From the NCBI RefSeq assembly GCF_030295995.1, contig NZ_AP027365.1, positions 3,380,066-3,444,065 on the forward strand: a stretch of 64,000 nt of DNA, written 5' to 3'. Shown here one piece after another: positions 51,176-60,229 of the stretch (the stretch's first letter is position 1; every line of letters begins with the position of its first letter). The notes under the pieces were generated by a model. The model made no database searches and was not told the origin of the DNA. It saw only the letters and a program-made list of their open reading frames with translations. The position numbers and the translations under genes are program-made. The DNA is from Thalassotalea hakodatensis. GTDB lineage: Bacteria; Pseudomonadota; Gammaproteobacteria; Enterobacterales; Alteromonadaceae.

Positions 51176-53230
51176 ATGAAGGTTAGAATTGCTGACGTTA
51201 TCTTTGACGCTAAACAACGTACACTTTCACACGTAAATGGCAGCCGAAAATTAGAACCAAAGGTGTTTACTTTACTCACTACGTTATTAGATGCACCTGG
51301 TGAGATAGTTACCCGAGATCAATTAATCGCTCTTGTGTGGAATAATCGCGTAGTAGGTGATGGTGCGATCAATCGTACGGTTTCATTATTAAGAAATCAT
51401 TTTTTAGCGCTCACCACAGAAAGTGTTATTGAAACGGTACCAACTCAGGGTTATCGTCTAGTCGCTCAAACCGAACTAATTGAAAACACAAGGTACCACA
51501 GCATTAATAATGCTATCAGCGATGACCGCCAGCCATCTGAAAAAAATCAGATAAACAAAACGTTACTACCATCAACATTAGTGATAACTATTCTTGCTAG
51601 TATAATAATCGCGTTATTAAGCTGGTTTTTCTATCCTAAATATCAACAACAAAGCGCTTTGGTTACCACCTTGCTCAACGACCCTTTAATAGGTTTAAAA
51701 GGGTGGGAATATGATATTTCTACAACAGCCACCGGTAATAAAATTCTCTTTCATCACCAAGCGGAAGATGACCCTCAACAGGTTTATATATACGATACCA
51801 ATACTCATAAAAAGCAAGCAATTCTTAACAATGCACGGGCGGCAATAAACGCTAAAGGTGATGCCGTTCTTTTTGCTCAAAAAAATGATCTGACATGCTC
51901 ATTTAATGTTTTTAATATAGAAAACCAGAAAGTTGAACACCTTTTTAATTGTGATGACGTACCCAGTAAATTGGCATGGAAAGACAGCTCGCACTTTTAT
52001 TTTAATAAGCGATTAAGTAAATCTCATCCTTATCAAATTTTTAATTACGATGTAGCAACACATAGATTAATGCAGGTTAGTAATCCAAAAAGTAACAACA
52101 ATCTAAAAGGTGATTTTAATTTTGCTCATAATCCTGATACTCAACAATTGGCAATACTAAGATATTTAAATGAAAATCAAACTGAATTAATTGTGCATCA
52201 CACTGATTCATCAGAAGAAAAACACACGATCAATAAACGAATAACAAGCTTAGCTTGGTCGCCGCAAACTAACAGCATCATTCTGGCAGATAGATCAACG
52301 CTTTATCATTACTTACTCGATACTCAAGAACTTAACGTAATCAAACAGCTCGAAATCGACATAAATTCATTAGCTGTTGCTACTATAGATCAAAATCACT
52401 ATTTATTACTCAGCAGTAAACAAGTCACTAGCGACATAATGCGCTACAACATTGATGATAACACTCAACACATTTGGCAACAAAGTGCCGGAGTAGAGTT
52501 GCTACCAAGAAGCGCAAACGGTAATGAGTTAATATTATCAACACGTTACAAAAACCACCATTTTTGGCAAATAGAAAACAACGAACCAACATTGCTCGAT
52601 ATTGAACTTCCCTTTGAGTTGCAGTTTACTCGCTACGAGTTATCGCCTGATGGCGACAATATTTTATTAACTAATTTAGGCGCTAGCTATGAAATAGACC
52701 TTAATAAAAAATCAATAAGCCAATTATTTACCAAGCAACACAATAGCTATGTCAGCAATTATTACGCAAATCAAACAGACAAGATTATTTATAGCAGTAA
52801 TAAGTCAGGCCAGTGGCAACTATGGCTATTTGATCGTATTAATAAAGAGCATCGGCAAATGACACACAGTGGTGGTTATAGTGGCCGTGTTTTAAATAAT
52901 ACACTCTACTTCAGTAAATATTCTCTCGATGGCTTGTGGTCAAAAAGTATTGATAGCCAAGAAGAACAACTGCTGATCAAAGATTTTAGTTTATTAAATT
53001 GGTTAAACTGGCAACTCATTGACGATGATATTTATTTTTATCGTGCAAACTCTGGTATTTGGCAGTACTCAATCACCGATAAACAGGCAACTTTATTAAT
53101 GGCGCTACCCGATAACTTTATCCACCAATATGCCGTGATCCCTGACGAAAAAGTTATCTTATGGGTGAAACTCAGACCCGTTGAAGGCGACATTTACCAG
53201 TACCAACTAACAACTACTCCGACAAACTAA
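51176..53230 (+). CDS. CadC-like membrane transcription regulator with beta-propeller sensor
   Basis: The 684-residue protein has an N-terminal OmpR-type winged-helix domain (about 1-100, VFTLLTTLLDAPGEIVTRDQLI, NRTVSLLRNHF, IETVPTQGYRLVA). One membrane segment (about 128-148) follows, then a periplasmic domain with repeated WD40/TolB-like blades (for example SKLAWKDSSHFYF and LAWSPQTNSII). It is a ToxR/CadC-type one-component regulator that binds DNA from the membrane. The divergent esterase lipoprotein gene is the likeliest target. Confidence 0.9.
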   Translation: MKVRIADVIFDAKQRTLSHVNGSRKLEPKVFTLLTTLLDAPGEIVTRDQLIALVWNNRVVGDGAINRTVSLLRNHFLALTTESVIETVPTQGYRLVAQTELIENTRYHSINNAISDDRQPSEKNQINKTLLPSTLVITILASIIIALLSWFFYPKYQQQSALVTTLLNDPLIGLKGWEYDISTTATGNKILFHHQAEDDPQQVYIYDTNTHKKQAILNNARAAINAKGDAVLFAQKNDLTCSFNVFNIENQKVEHLFNCDDVPSKLAWKDSSHFYFNKRLSKSHPYQIFNYDVATHRLMQVSNPKSNNNLKGDFNFAHNPDTQQLAILRYLNENQTELIVHHTDSSEEKHTINKRITSLAWSPQTNSIILADRSTLYHYLLDTQELNVIKQLEIDINSLAVATIDQNHYLLLSSKQVTSDIMRYNIDDNTQHIWQQSAGVELLPRSANGNELILSTRYKNHHFWQIENNEPTLLDIELPFELQFTRYELSPDGDNILLTNLGASYEIDLNKKSISQLFTKQHNSYVSNYYANQTDKIIYSSNKSGQWQLWLFDRINKEHRQMTHSGGYSGRVLNNTLYFSKYSLDGLWSKSIDSQEEQLLIKDFSLLNWLNWQLIDDDIYFYRANSGIWQYSITDKQATLLMALPDNFIHQYAVIPDEKVILWVKLRPVEGDIYQYQLTTTPTN

Positions 53231-53316
53231 AACTTAACGAGAAAAGCCTAACGTTTACTCATTATCTTCTGCCATAAATGAATTCTATCTATTTTAATGG
53301 TGGGTATTGCTTAGTA

Positions 53317-54153
53317 TTACTGCTTAGCCCTCGCGTTAATAATATTATTCACAGCCTCACTAAAGTTGCGACTTACTTTTAATTTCACCTCATCACCCAA
53401 GTCTAGTAGGCTTTCATTATTCTTGAGGGTTTGAATACTTTTTACACAGTTAATGTTAACTAACGTGGATTTATGAATGCGTTGAAACATATTGCTGTCT
53501 AATTCATTCTCAAGCTTTTTCATGGTAATGCGTACAATAAAATTTTCCTGAGAAGTATGAATACACATGTAATCACCAGCAGCGTCTATCCACCGAATAT
53601 TCTTTACAGGCACAAACACTTTTTCGTTTTTATCATTTTTAATCACTAACTCTTGTCGATAATGATAAGGCAATTTCTGATTACCAGCTTCAAGCCACTC
53701 TTCTAGCTCTGTAATTTGTAAACCTGAACTTTCACCTAGCGCCTTTAATAGTCTAAATTTCTCTAGGTCACGCTGTTGCGGCGTAAGGCGCTCACGGATC
53801 CGTTCTACTGTTTTTTTCAGCCTACCTACATTGGCAGGCTTTAAAATGTAATCAATCGCATTTAGTTCAAAAGCATCAAGCGCATACTCACTGTAAGCAC
53901 TTACAAACACTACAAGTGGCATAATATCGGCTTGTATAAGTTGTACAACTTCTAATCCATTAATGCCTGGAAGCTTCAAGTCAATAAACAGTACGTCAGG
54001 TTGGCAACGTTGACACAGCTTTATCGCTTCATCCCCATCGGTTGCCTCACCAATGACGTTGATATCTTCAATCGCTTCTAAACGTAATTTCAACCCTTCT
54101 ATCGCCAAGGGCTCATCATCAACGATGACTGCAGTAATTTTCTTATTCGTCAT
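53317..54153 (-). CDS. LytTR-family response regulator
   Basis: A 278-residue regulator: REC domain (about 8-125) with DDEP, phospho-acceptor Asp in DVLFIDLKLPGINGL, and the conserved Lys in DYILKPAN. A C-terminal LytTR DNA-binding domain follows (about 175-275, IRWIDAAGDYMCIHTSQENF, FQRIHKSTLVN). Overlaps the kinase gene by 11 bases, so the two are translated together. LytTR regulators often control exported or cell-surface functions; the next genes include a peptidase and a TonB receptor. Confidence 0.93.
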   Translation of the reverse strand: MTNKKITAVIVDDEPLAIEGLKLRLEAIEDINVIGEATDGDEAIKLCQRCQPDVLFIDLKLPGINGLEVVQLIQADIMPLVVFVSAYSEYALDAFELNAIDYILKPANVGRLKKTVERIRERLTPQQRDLEKFRLLKALGESSGLQITELEEWLEAGNQKLPYHYRQELVIKNDKNEKVFVPVKNIRWIDAAGDYMCIHTSQENFIVRITMKKLENELDSNMFQRIHKSTLVNINCVKSIQTLKNNESLLDLGDEVKLKVSRNFSEAVNNIINARAKQ

Positions 54154-55264
54154 TTACAGTTACTTTTTGAAAGGGCATGACAATTTTTACACTCGTCCCT
54201 GCAGAGCTTTGTTTAATTGAAATTTGGCTTTCTTCATTAAACATTGTCGCTAATCGCTCTTTTGTATTCGGTAAACCGATACCAAAGCCAGGGGTTGCTT
54301 CACGCGTATCACCACAACCTTGATCTTCAACACTGACAATAAGTTTGTCATCTGCTGCTTTTGCATTAATGGTAATTATGCCATGTTTTTTCTGACTTTC
54401 TATTCCATACTTTATCGCGTTCTCAACAATCGGTTGCAAAAATAAAGCGGGTACTCTGGCACAGTTTGCACCGTTATCAACATCAAAAATCACGCTTAAG
54501 CGCTCACCAAAGCGTACTTTTTCAATCGAAAGATATAATGCCAATAATTCAACCTCTTTTACTAAAGTACTTTCTACTTGCGTTTTTTGATCAAGAGAGT
54601 ACCGAAAGAAAGTGCAAAGTTTATCTAACATTTCACCTGCGGTATCGTTATCTTTTTTGTATATCAACGTAGAAATAGCATTCATGGTATTAAACATAAA
54701 ATGCGGGTTTAGCTGATAGCGTAACATTTGTAATTGTGACTCTTTTGCTGAGGTTTGTGCGCGTAACAACATTTCATGCTCTTTTTGTAGCTTATTGTTG
54801 TACAGCATAATGAAAAATATTGCCGTCCAAATAAACATCGTAGAAAGTGAAAATAAAAACCAGCCACCAAATTCAAGCATATTCCATTTTTCATACCACA
54901 CTTGGTGGTATACCACCGTTTTATAAGAAGCGAGTTTTATCACGTTATAAATAATGCCTAGTAACGCTGCCGTGCCAAAACTAATGGTTAGGGTTTTCTT
55001 TAAAGGAAGATGTACTGTTCTTTGGATAACAAGCCAGGAGACATAACTCAGTACGAAACCACTGAGAATTTCGATACCTAAGTTTAATATCTGCCCTGAT
55101 AAATTAAAGTGCGGATCATCAAATTGCGGCCGAATAATAGCGATAAAAACCACAATAGCATAGCCTATCCAACCGCTAAGCTGTAACATCCAAAACTGCT
55201 GATTTTGTTTTGAAAACCCTTGAGGTTCAATTTGTAGAGTCGCATCTTGCATGACTGTTTGCAT
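54143..55264 (-). CDS. LytS-type sensor histidine kinase
   Basis: The 373-residue kinase has four membrane segments (about 28-48, 62-82, 92-112, 130-155) with no large periplasmic domain. The His_kinase domain follows, with the phospho-acceptor histidine in QLNPHFMFNTMNAIS, the N-box in PIVENAIKYGI and the G-box in GIGLPNTKERL. It is the partner of the overlapping LytTR regulator. The S9 peptidase gene is divergent, 294 bases away from it. Confidence 0.93.
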   Translation of the reverse strand: MQTVMQDATLQIEPQGFSKQNQQFWMLQLSGWIGYAIVVFIAIIRPQFDDPHFNLSGQILNLGIEILSGFVLSYVSWLVIQRTVHLPLKKTLTISFGTAALLGIIYNVIKLASYKTVVYHQVWYEKWNMLEFGGWFLFSLSTMFIWTAIFFIMLYNNKLQKEHEMLLRAQTSAKESQLQMLRYQLNPHFMFNTMNAISTLIYKKDNDTAGEMLDKLCTFFRYSLDQKTQVESTLVKEVELLALYLSIEKVRFGERLSVIFDVDNGANCARVPALFLQPIVENAIKYGIESQKKHGIITINAKAADDKLIVSVEDQGCGDTREATPGFGIGLPNTKERLATMFNEESQISIKQSSAGTSVKIVMPFQKVTVNDE

Positions 55265-55558
55265 AAGGTACCTAGCGCTACTTTTTACTTAGTGTGTAAT
55301 TAAAGGCTATCAATAATCAAGTTTTTCATTCACATAATGGCATGACGACGTTATAAGAACACTGTTATTAACATAAGTTATACCAATTCGCTGTACACAG
55401 AAGATATTTTTAAACAACTTTATACATTCAGACATATCTTTTAACACTTTTCCTCAGGTAGCTTTTGCAACAGTCAGTAATTTTCGCCAAACTATTGTGG
55501 CAGTGTTTATCGGTTTAAAACCTATATACACATGACTTATTCCACAAGGACAATAACA

Positions 55559-57973
55559 ATGAATAACAATATAATCGCTTTTCTTGCAGGTAGTATTATG
55601 CTCCCTTTAGCAACATCGCCGTTAGCAGATGATGGTTACCAAATACCTTCAAAGCCAATTGCTTCAATCGTTGATGCTAAGCTAGCGCCTAGTACAAGGT
55701 TGTCTCCTGATAAGCAATGGATGGCATTTTTTGAAAGACAACGAATCGCTTCTTTGGATGAGCTAGCCAAACCAGAATTAAAATTGGCCGGTATTAAACT
55801 AAACCCTGATAACTTCTCACGCGCTCGCCCTCGCTCAAAGTATCTGTCTATAGCATTTCAGCATTTAAAAACCGATAAAAAAATATCAATAGACAACCTG
55901 CCTAAGGGTAGAATTTTATCACCGTCATGGTCACCGAATAGCGAACACCTTGCTTTTTTTATTGAACAAGCGAAAGAAGCAAACTTATTTATTTACTCAA
56001 TAAATACTGACACCTTACAAAAAGTAGATAACTTAGCGTTAAACTCAGTGATCACCTCGAGACCATACCGTTGGTTACCTGATAGCTCAGCTATTATCGC
56101 CAATAAAGCGATCAACATTAATGTTGATGCGCCTCAAGACAGTGCTGCTAGCGCAATCCCTATTGTGTCTCAAACCACAGGAGAAAAAGCGCCAGCCCGG
56201 ACTTACCAAAATTTATTGGCAACACCGCATGACAAAGCACTGTTTAAATATTATGGGTTAGGGCAGTTAGTCAAAGTCTCACTAAAAGGTGATATGACTA
56301 AGGTAGGTAAACCGGCCTTAATTCGAGGGTTTAGAGCATCGCCTGATGCGAAGCATTTACTTGTTGGACATATTCAGCAACCGTTTTCTTATTTAGTACC
56401 TTATTCACGCTTCGCGACTTCTTGGCAAGTTATTGACACTAACGGTATGTTAATTAAAGAAATTGTTCGCCAACCGCTTGCTGAAAATATTCCTCAAGGC
56501 TTTGATAGTGTTCGCACTGGTAAACGCTCGCTTTCATGGCGTGATGATAAACCAGCAACCTTAGTATGGGCTGAAGCACAAGACAAAGGCTCAATGAAAG
56601 CAGATGTTGAATTTCATGACTTCATCTATACTCAAGCAGCACCATTTACTGAAAGCCCTGCTTTATTTGCAAAATTAGATCGCCGATACAGCGGTATTAC
56701 TTGGGGTAATGATAAAATAGCTATGCTTTCTGATTGGCGTTTCAGTGATCGTAAAGTACGTACATTCATCGTGAACCCAAATAATGCCGATAAAGATCGC
56801 ATTACCTTTGAAGATCGTTCTTATAATGACGCTTATAATGACCCAGGTAACGTAGTTCAAAAACAAAACGCCTTTGGTAGATACACTTTGTCTATTCAAG
56901 ATAGCCGTTATTTATTTCTTACTGGTATTGGCGCTTCAGAGCAAGGTAACATTCCTTTTCTAGATAGATACGATATCAATACCCAGAAAAAAGAACGTTT
57001 ATGGCACAGTGAAGCACCTTATTATGAACGTGTTCGTGGTGTATTGGACGACGCTGGCACAAAGCTGATCACCATCAGAGAATCTAAAACTGAGCAGCCT
57101 AACTTCTTTATTCGCGATCTAACGAAACAATCTATTACGCAATTTTCTGATTTTCCGCACCCCTACCCGACTTTTACCAATGTCAAAAAAGAACTCGTTA
57201 AATATACCCGCGACGATGGTGTTGAACTTAGTGGTACGTTATACCTTCCACCGGGTTATAAAAAATCTGACGGTACATTACCTGTTTTAATGTGGGCATA
57301 TCCTCTTGAATATAAAGATAAAAGTGTAGCGTCACAAGTACGAGAATCTCCCTACGAATTTACCTACATTGGTTATTGGGGCCCAATGCCTTATTTAGCA
57401 AAAGGTATCGCCATATTTGACGATCCGAAAATGCCGATTGTTGGTATAGAGGGCAAAGAACCAAACGATACGTTCCGTAAGCAGTTGGTTTCAAGTGCAA
57501 AAGCTGCAGTTGATGTATTAGTTAAAAAAGGCGTTGCAGACAAAAATAACATTGCCATTGCAGGTCACTCATATGGTGCATTTATGGTCGCTAACTTATT
57601 AGCCCACAGCGATTTATTTAAAACAGGCATTGCACGCAGTGGCGCATACAACCGTTCACTCACACCGTTTGGTTTCCAAGGTGAAGAACGTAATTTCTGG
57701 GAAGGACAACATGTTTACGCCACGATGTCGCCGTTTTTTCATGCTGAAAAAATTAACGAACCTATGCTCATGATCCACGGAAAAGAAGATCCAAACTCAG
57801 GTACTTTCCCGATGCAATCTGAACGTATGTACAATGCGTTAACAGGTTTAGGTAAGGATGCTAGATTAGTGATGTTGCCATATGAAGGACACGGCTACAG
57901 AGCACGTGAAAGTATTTTACATGTACTTTGGGAGCAGGAACGCTGGTTAGAAAACTATCTGATCGCCAAGTAG
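55559..57973 (+). CDS. S9-family prolyl oligopeptidase-like peptidase, secreted
   Basis: An 804-residue protein with a signal peptide (cleavage about residue 24, PLADDG). An N-terminal beta-propeller region is followed by a C-terminal alpha/beta-hydrolase catalytic domain: nucleophile in AIAGHSYGAFMV (about Ser671), aspartate in HGKEDPNSG (about 744) and histidine in YEGHGYRARES (about 778). I chose the ATG at 55559 because AAGGA lies 8 bases upstream; a start nine codons earlier is open. It probably degrades short peptides in the periplasm. It has its own terminator at 57981-58010. Confidence 0.93.
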   Translation: MNNNIIAFLAGSIMLPLATSPLADDGYQIPSKPIASIVDAKLAPSTRLSPDKQWMAFFERQRIASLDELAKPELKLAGIKLNPDNFSRARPRSKYLSIAFQHLKTDKKISIDNLPKGRILSPSWSPNSEHLAFFIEQAKEANLFIYSINTDTLQKVDNLALNSVITSRPYRWLPDSSAIIANKAININVDAPQDSAASAIPIVSQTTGEKAPARTYQNLLATPHDKALFKYYGLGQLVKVSLKGDMTKVGKPALIRGFRASPDAKHLLVGHIQQPFSYLVPYSRFATSWQVIDTNGMLIKEIVRQPLAENIPQGFDSVRTGKRSLSWRDDKPATLVWAEAQDKGSMKADVEFHDFIYTQAAPFTESPALFAKLDRRYSGITWGNDKIAMLSDWRFSDRKVRTFIVNPNNADKDRITFEDRSYNDAYNDPGNVVQKQNAFGRYTLSIQDSRYLFLTGIGASEQGNIPFLDRYDINTQKKERLWHSEAPYYERVRGVLDDAGTKLITIRESKTEQPNFFIRDLTKQSITQFSDFPHPYPTFTNVKKELVKYTRDDGVELSGTLYLPPGYKKSDGTLPVLMWAYPLEYKDKSVASQVRESPYEFTYIGYWGPMPYLAKGIAIFDDPKMPIVGIEGKEPNDTFRKQLVSSAKAAVDVLVKKGVADKNNIAIAGHSYGAFMVANLLAHSDLFKTGIARSGAYNRSLTPFGFQGEERNFWEGQHVYATMSPFFHAEKINEPMLMIHGKEDPNSGTFPMQSERMYNALTGLGKDARLVMLPYEGHGYRARESILHVLWEQERWLENYLIAK

Positions 57974-57980
57974 CAACTAA

Positions 57981-58010
57981 AACCTACGTTGATTTTCTTC
58001 AACGTAGGTT
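57981..58010 (+). terminator. Terminator of the S9 peptidase gene
   Basis: aacctacgttga and tcaacgtaggtt are perfect 12-bp arms with a 6-base loop, 8 bases after the stop codon. The plus-strand tail is short in T's. Confidence 0.85.
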
Positions 58011-58141
58011 TATATTGAAAAAGCATGTAATAACACCATCGACTTTATTAAATTTTAAAATCTCGACTACGATTGACAGTTCATGCTGTTATATAAATTA
58101 AGTATGGTTTTCGTTAAAAATCATTGATAAGTAAAAGTTAA

Positions 58142-59476
58142 CTATAAACTAAGAATGCTTTTCATCCAGCTAATTGAAGATGAGGCAATTTTTTGATTAA
58201 ACTTTCCAACATCTGTGACTTCTCTCCGAGTAAACTTCATTAAATCAGAGCTGTTAATAAACTTTAGCATGGAATGATCTGTGCGTTCAAAAGTCAGCTC
58301 TTGCCCTGTCACACCTTCATTTTGGTTGAGGAGTGAAACAATATTTTTAGCCCATTTACCATCAATCGCCTGAATATCATACATTCCGTGTAACATTAAT
58401 CCATGTGATTTAGATTTTTGCCAAAGAGCAGCAAAGTTAAAGCGGTTGATACTGCGAAAAAAGTTATAATGGCGATTCATAATAAGCTCTTTGTTAATAG
58501 CAATCAATTCTGCATCTATAACTCGTTTGGCAACTTTACTCGCGATTACTTCTTGCCAAGAAAGATCTGAGTCTAGCCATTTTGTCAAAAAAGGAGACAT
58601 TAGTTTAACATTTTTTTTAGCCTGCTCTTTAGTTACCCCCCAATACAAGACTGATTGCTTTTCATAAATATCATGTAAGTATTCTATCCAAGGTTTAAAG
58701 ACGCCTCCATATCCAATCACTCCTTTCGCTAAACCTTGTTCTGCAATAATGGCGGAATGCAATACGCCTAACGAGTGACCAAACACAAATACATTTTTCG
58801 CGCTAACTCCATTCTTTGTCTTTAAGTGCGATAACCCTGCTAAGAAAGCTTTATTTTCAGTAACGAAGTCATATAACTGACAGTCCAGTTGGCCTTCACT
58901 ATCACCTACCCCAGGTTTTTCCATTTTCATCACAGTAAACCCTGATTGGGCAAATTGACCAAGCAATTGATTTAAGCTCATATCTGGCAACATGCCATAA
59001 TCAATAGAGCTACATGTATAACCTTGTATAAACAAAACTGCAGCACCATCTTGCCTTGGCTTTTCTGGTAAATATGTGATTGTACGGATAGTTTCATGTT
59101 GCCAAGAAAATTCTCCATAATTAACTTGATAGCCTTTGCCTTTCTCCTTTGGTTTTCCTTGAGCCTTTGCCTCTAGTATTAAAGAGGATGTATCACGCGA
59201 AATTGAGAGCGTTATTGTATCGCCTTCATAAATTTTCCCAAGCTCAGTAAGCAAATTTGAAAAGTCACTTATAACATTACCATTAATACTTATTAATTTA
59301 TCACCCACTCTTAGTCCCAACGCATGTGCTGTTCCTTGAGGATGGAGTTGATGAACAACAACTTCTCCAGATTGTGTACTTTCAGGTACAAAGCCTAAAA
59401 AGCTTGTTCTTTTCAAGATATTTTCCGCTAGTGTAAATTGGCTAAATACAATAAAGAATAATAACCATAACTTCAT
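58142..59476 (-). CDS. Secreted PDZ-alpha/beta-hydrolase fusion
   Basis: A 444-residue protein with a signal peptide (cleavage after TLA, about residue 17). An N-terminal PDZ domain follows (about 30-110, GTAHALGLRVGDKLISINGNVI). The alpha/beta-hydrolase domain has the nucleophile elbow VFVFGHSLGVLHSAI (Ser near 235), FIQGYTCSSIDY around the oxyanion hole, and a C-terminal histidine in ERTDHSML. PDZ plus hydrolase is an uncommon pairing; the PDZ domain may recruit C-terminal peptide tails. It is 82 bases after the REC-only regulator gene on the same strand. Confidence 0.85.
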   Translation of the reverse strand: MKLWLLFFIVFSQFTLAENILKRTSFLGFVPESTQSGEVVVHQLHPQGTAHALGLRVGDKLISINGNVISDFSNLLTELGKIYEGDTITLSISRDTSSLILEAKAQGKPKEKGKGYQVNYGEFSWQHETIRTITYLPEKPRQDGAAVLFIQGYTCSSIDYGMLPDMSLNQLLGQFAQSGFTVMKMEKPGVGDSEGQLDCQLYDFVTENKAFLAGLSHLKTKNGVSAKNVFVFGHSLGVLHSAIIAEQGLAKGVIGYGGVFKPWIEYLHDIYEKQSVLYWGVTKEQAKKNVKLMSPFLTKWLDSDLSWQEVIASKVAKRVIDAELIAINKELIMNRHYNFFRSINRFNFAALWQKSKSHGLMLHGMYDIQAIDGKWAKNIVSLLNQNEGVTGQELTFERTDHSMLKFINSSDLMKFTRREVTDVGKFNQKIASSSISWMKSILSL

Positions 59477-59558
59477 ATTTAAGTTCCCAATGTAAGTTAA
59501 TAAGTGGCTTCCTCTTGAGCATATTTTTATTTAAAGTAATATCCGTTACGACTTACCA

Positions 59559-59966
59559 TTACCCTAAATTAGGTTGTTCGCTTTGTGACTGGTGATATAA
59601 ATTGTTCGCATAATATGACTCTAATTTAAGCAATAACTTCTCTAACCTTAAGTTATCAATCGGCTTTAATAAGTAATCCTCTACTTCCGCGTTATAGCCA
59701 TCAATTGCAAACTCACTGTGAGCAGACATGATGACCCATTTACACATCACTGCATATTTTAATTCTTTGATCAGTGATATTCCGTTACCACCAATAATAT
59801 TAACGTCAACAAAACAAACATTAGGTTGGCGATCTAAAAACAGTGATTTAGCGTCATCGTAAACTGCCGCTTGACCGATAACTTGCCAGCCAAACCTGTG
59901 TTCGATGACTCGGCGTATTCTCTCTCTTGCATGAGGTTCATCATCAATAATAAAACAAGTTATCAT
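59559..59966 (-). CDS. REC-only response regulator (no output domain)
   Basis: The 135-residue protein is a single receiver domain: acidic pair in FIIDDEPHARERI, phospho-acceptor Asp in VCFVDVNIIGGNG and conserved lysine in DYLLKPIDN. It ends soon after the REC fold with no LytTR or other output domain. It is clearly related to the N-terminal part of the regulator at 63563. A titrating or phosphotransfer role, or regulation through protein contact, is possible. It is on the minus strand just after the TonB receptor. Confidence 0.85.
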   Translation of the reverse strand: MITCFIIDDEPHARERIRRVIEHRFGWQVIGQAAVYDDAKSLFLDRQPNVCFVDVNIIGGNGISLIKELKYAVMCKWVIMSAHSEFAIDGYNAEVEDYLLKPIDNLRLEKLLLKLESYYANNLYHQSQSEQPNLG

Positions 59967-60088
59967 TTACCTCTCCCACTTTAGCTTAACTTATATATTG
60001 AACTTTACCTTCAATTAGTGACAATTCGCGGTTTAATGGATAAATGAATCTATATAAGGGTGGCATTTAACATTTTCGGGGATGAAAC

Positions 60089-60104
60089 TGATTAGCGCTA
60101 ATCA
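60089..60104. promoter_or_regulatory. Perfect 16-bp palindrome upstream of the REC-only regulator
   Basis: tgattagcgctaatca is a perfect dyad, 120 bp before the REC-only ATG. It shares the half-site TGATTAG with the dyad at 46046-46067, which has six central bases rather than two. Confidence 0.5.
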
Positions 60105-60156
60105 AAAAAAGTTCGTTGCGTATAGCAAGCACTTAAAATAAAGGTCTATGAAAAAG

Positions 60157-60187
60157 AAAAGGCCTGTGAATACAACACAGACCTTTT
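60157..60187 (-). terminator. Terminator of the Oar-like receptor gene
   Basis: aaaaggcctgtg and cacagacctttt form a 12-bp stem with one mismatch, with T's after it on the minus strand, 43 bases past the receptor stop. Confidence 0.85.
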
Positions 60188-60229
60188 AACTCGTTCGTTT
60201 AATGTTTATTAAACAATCAATAGCTTTGC

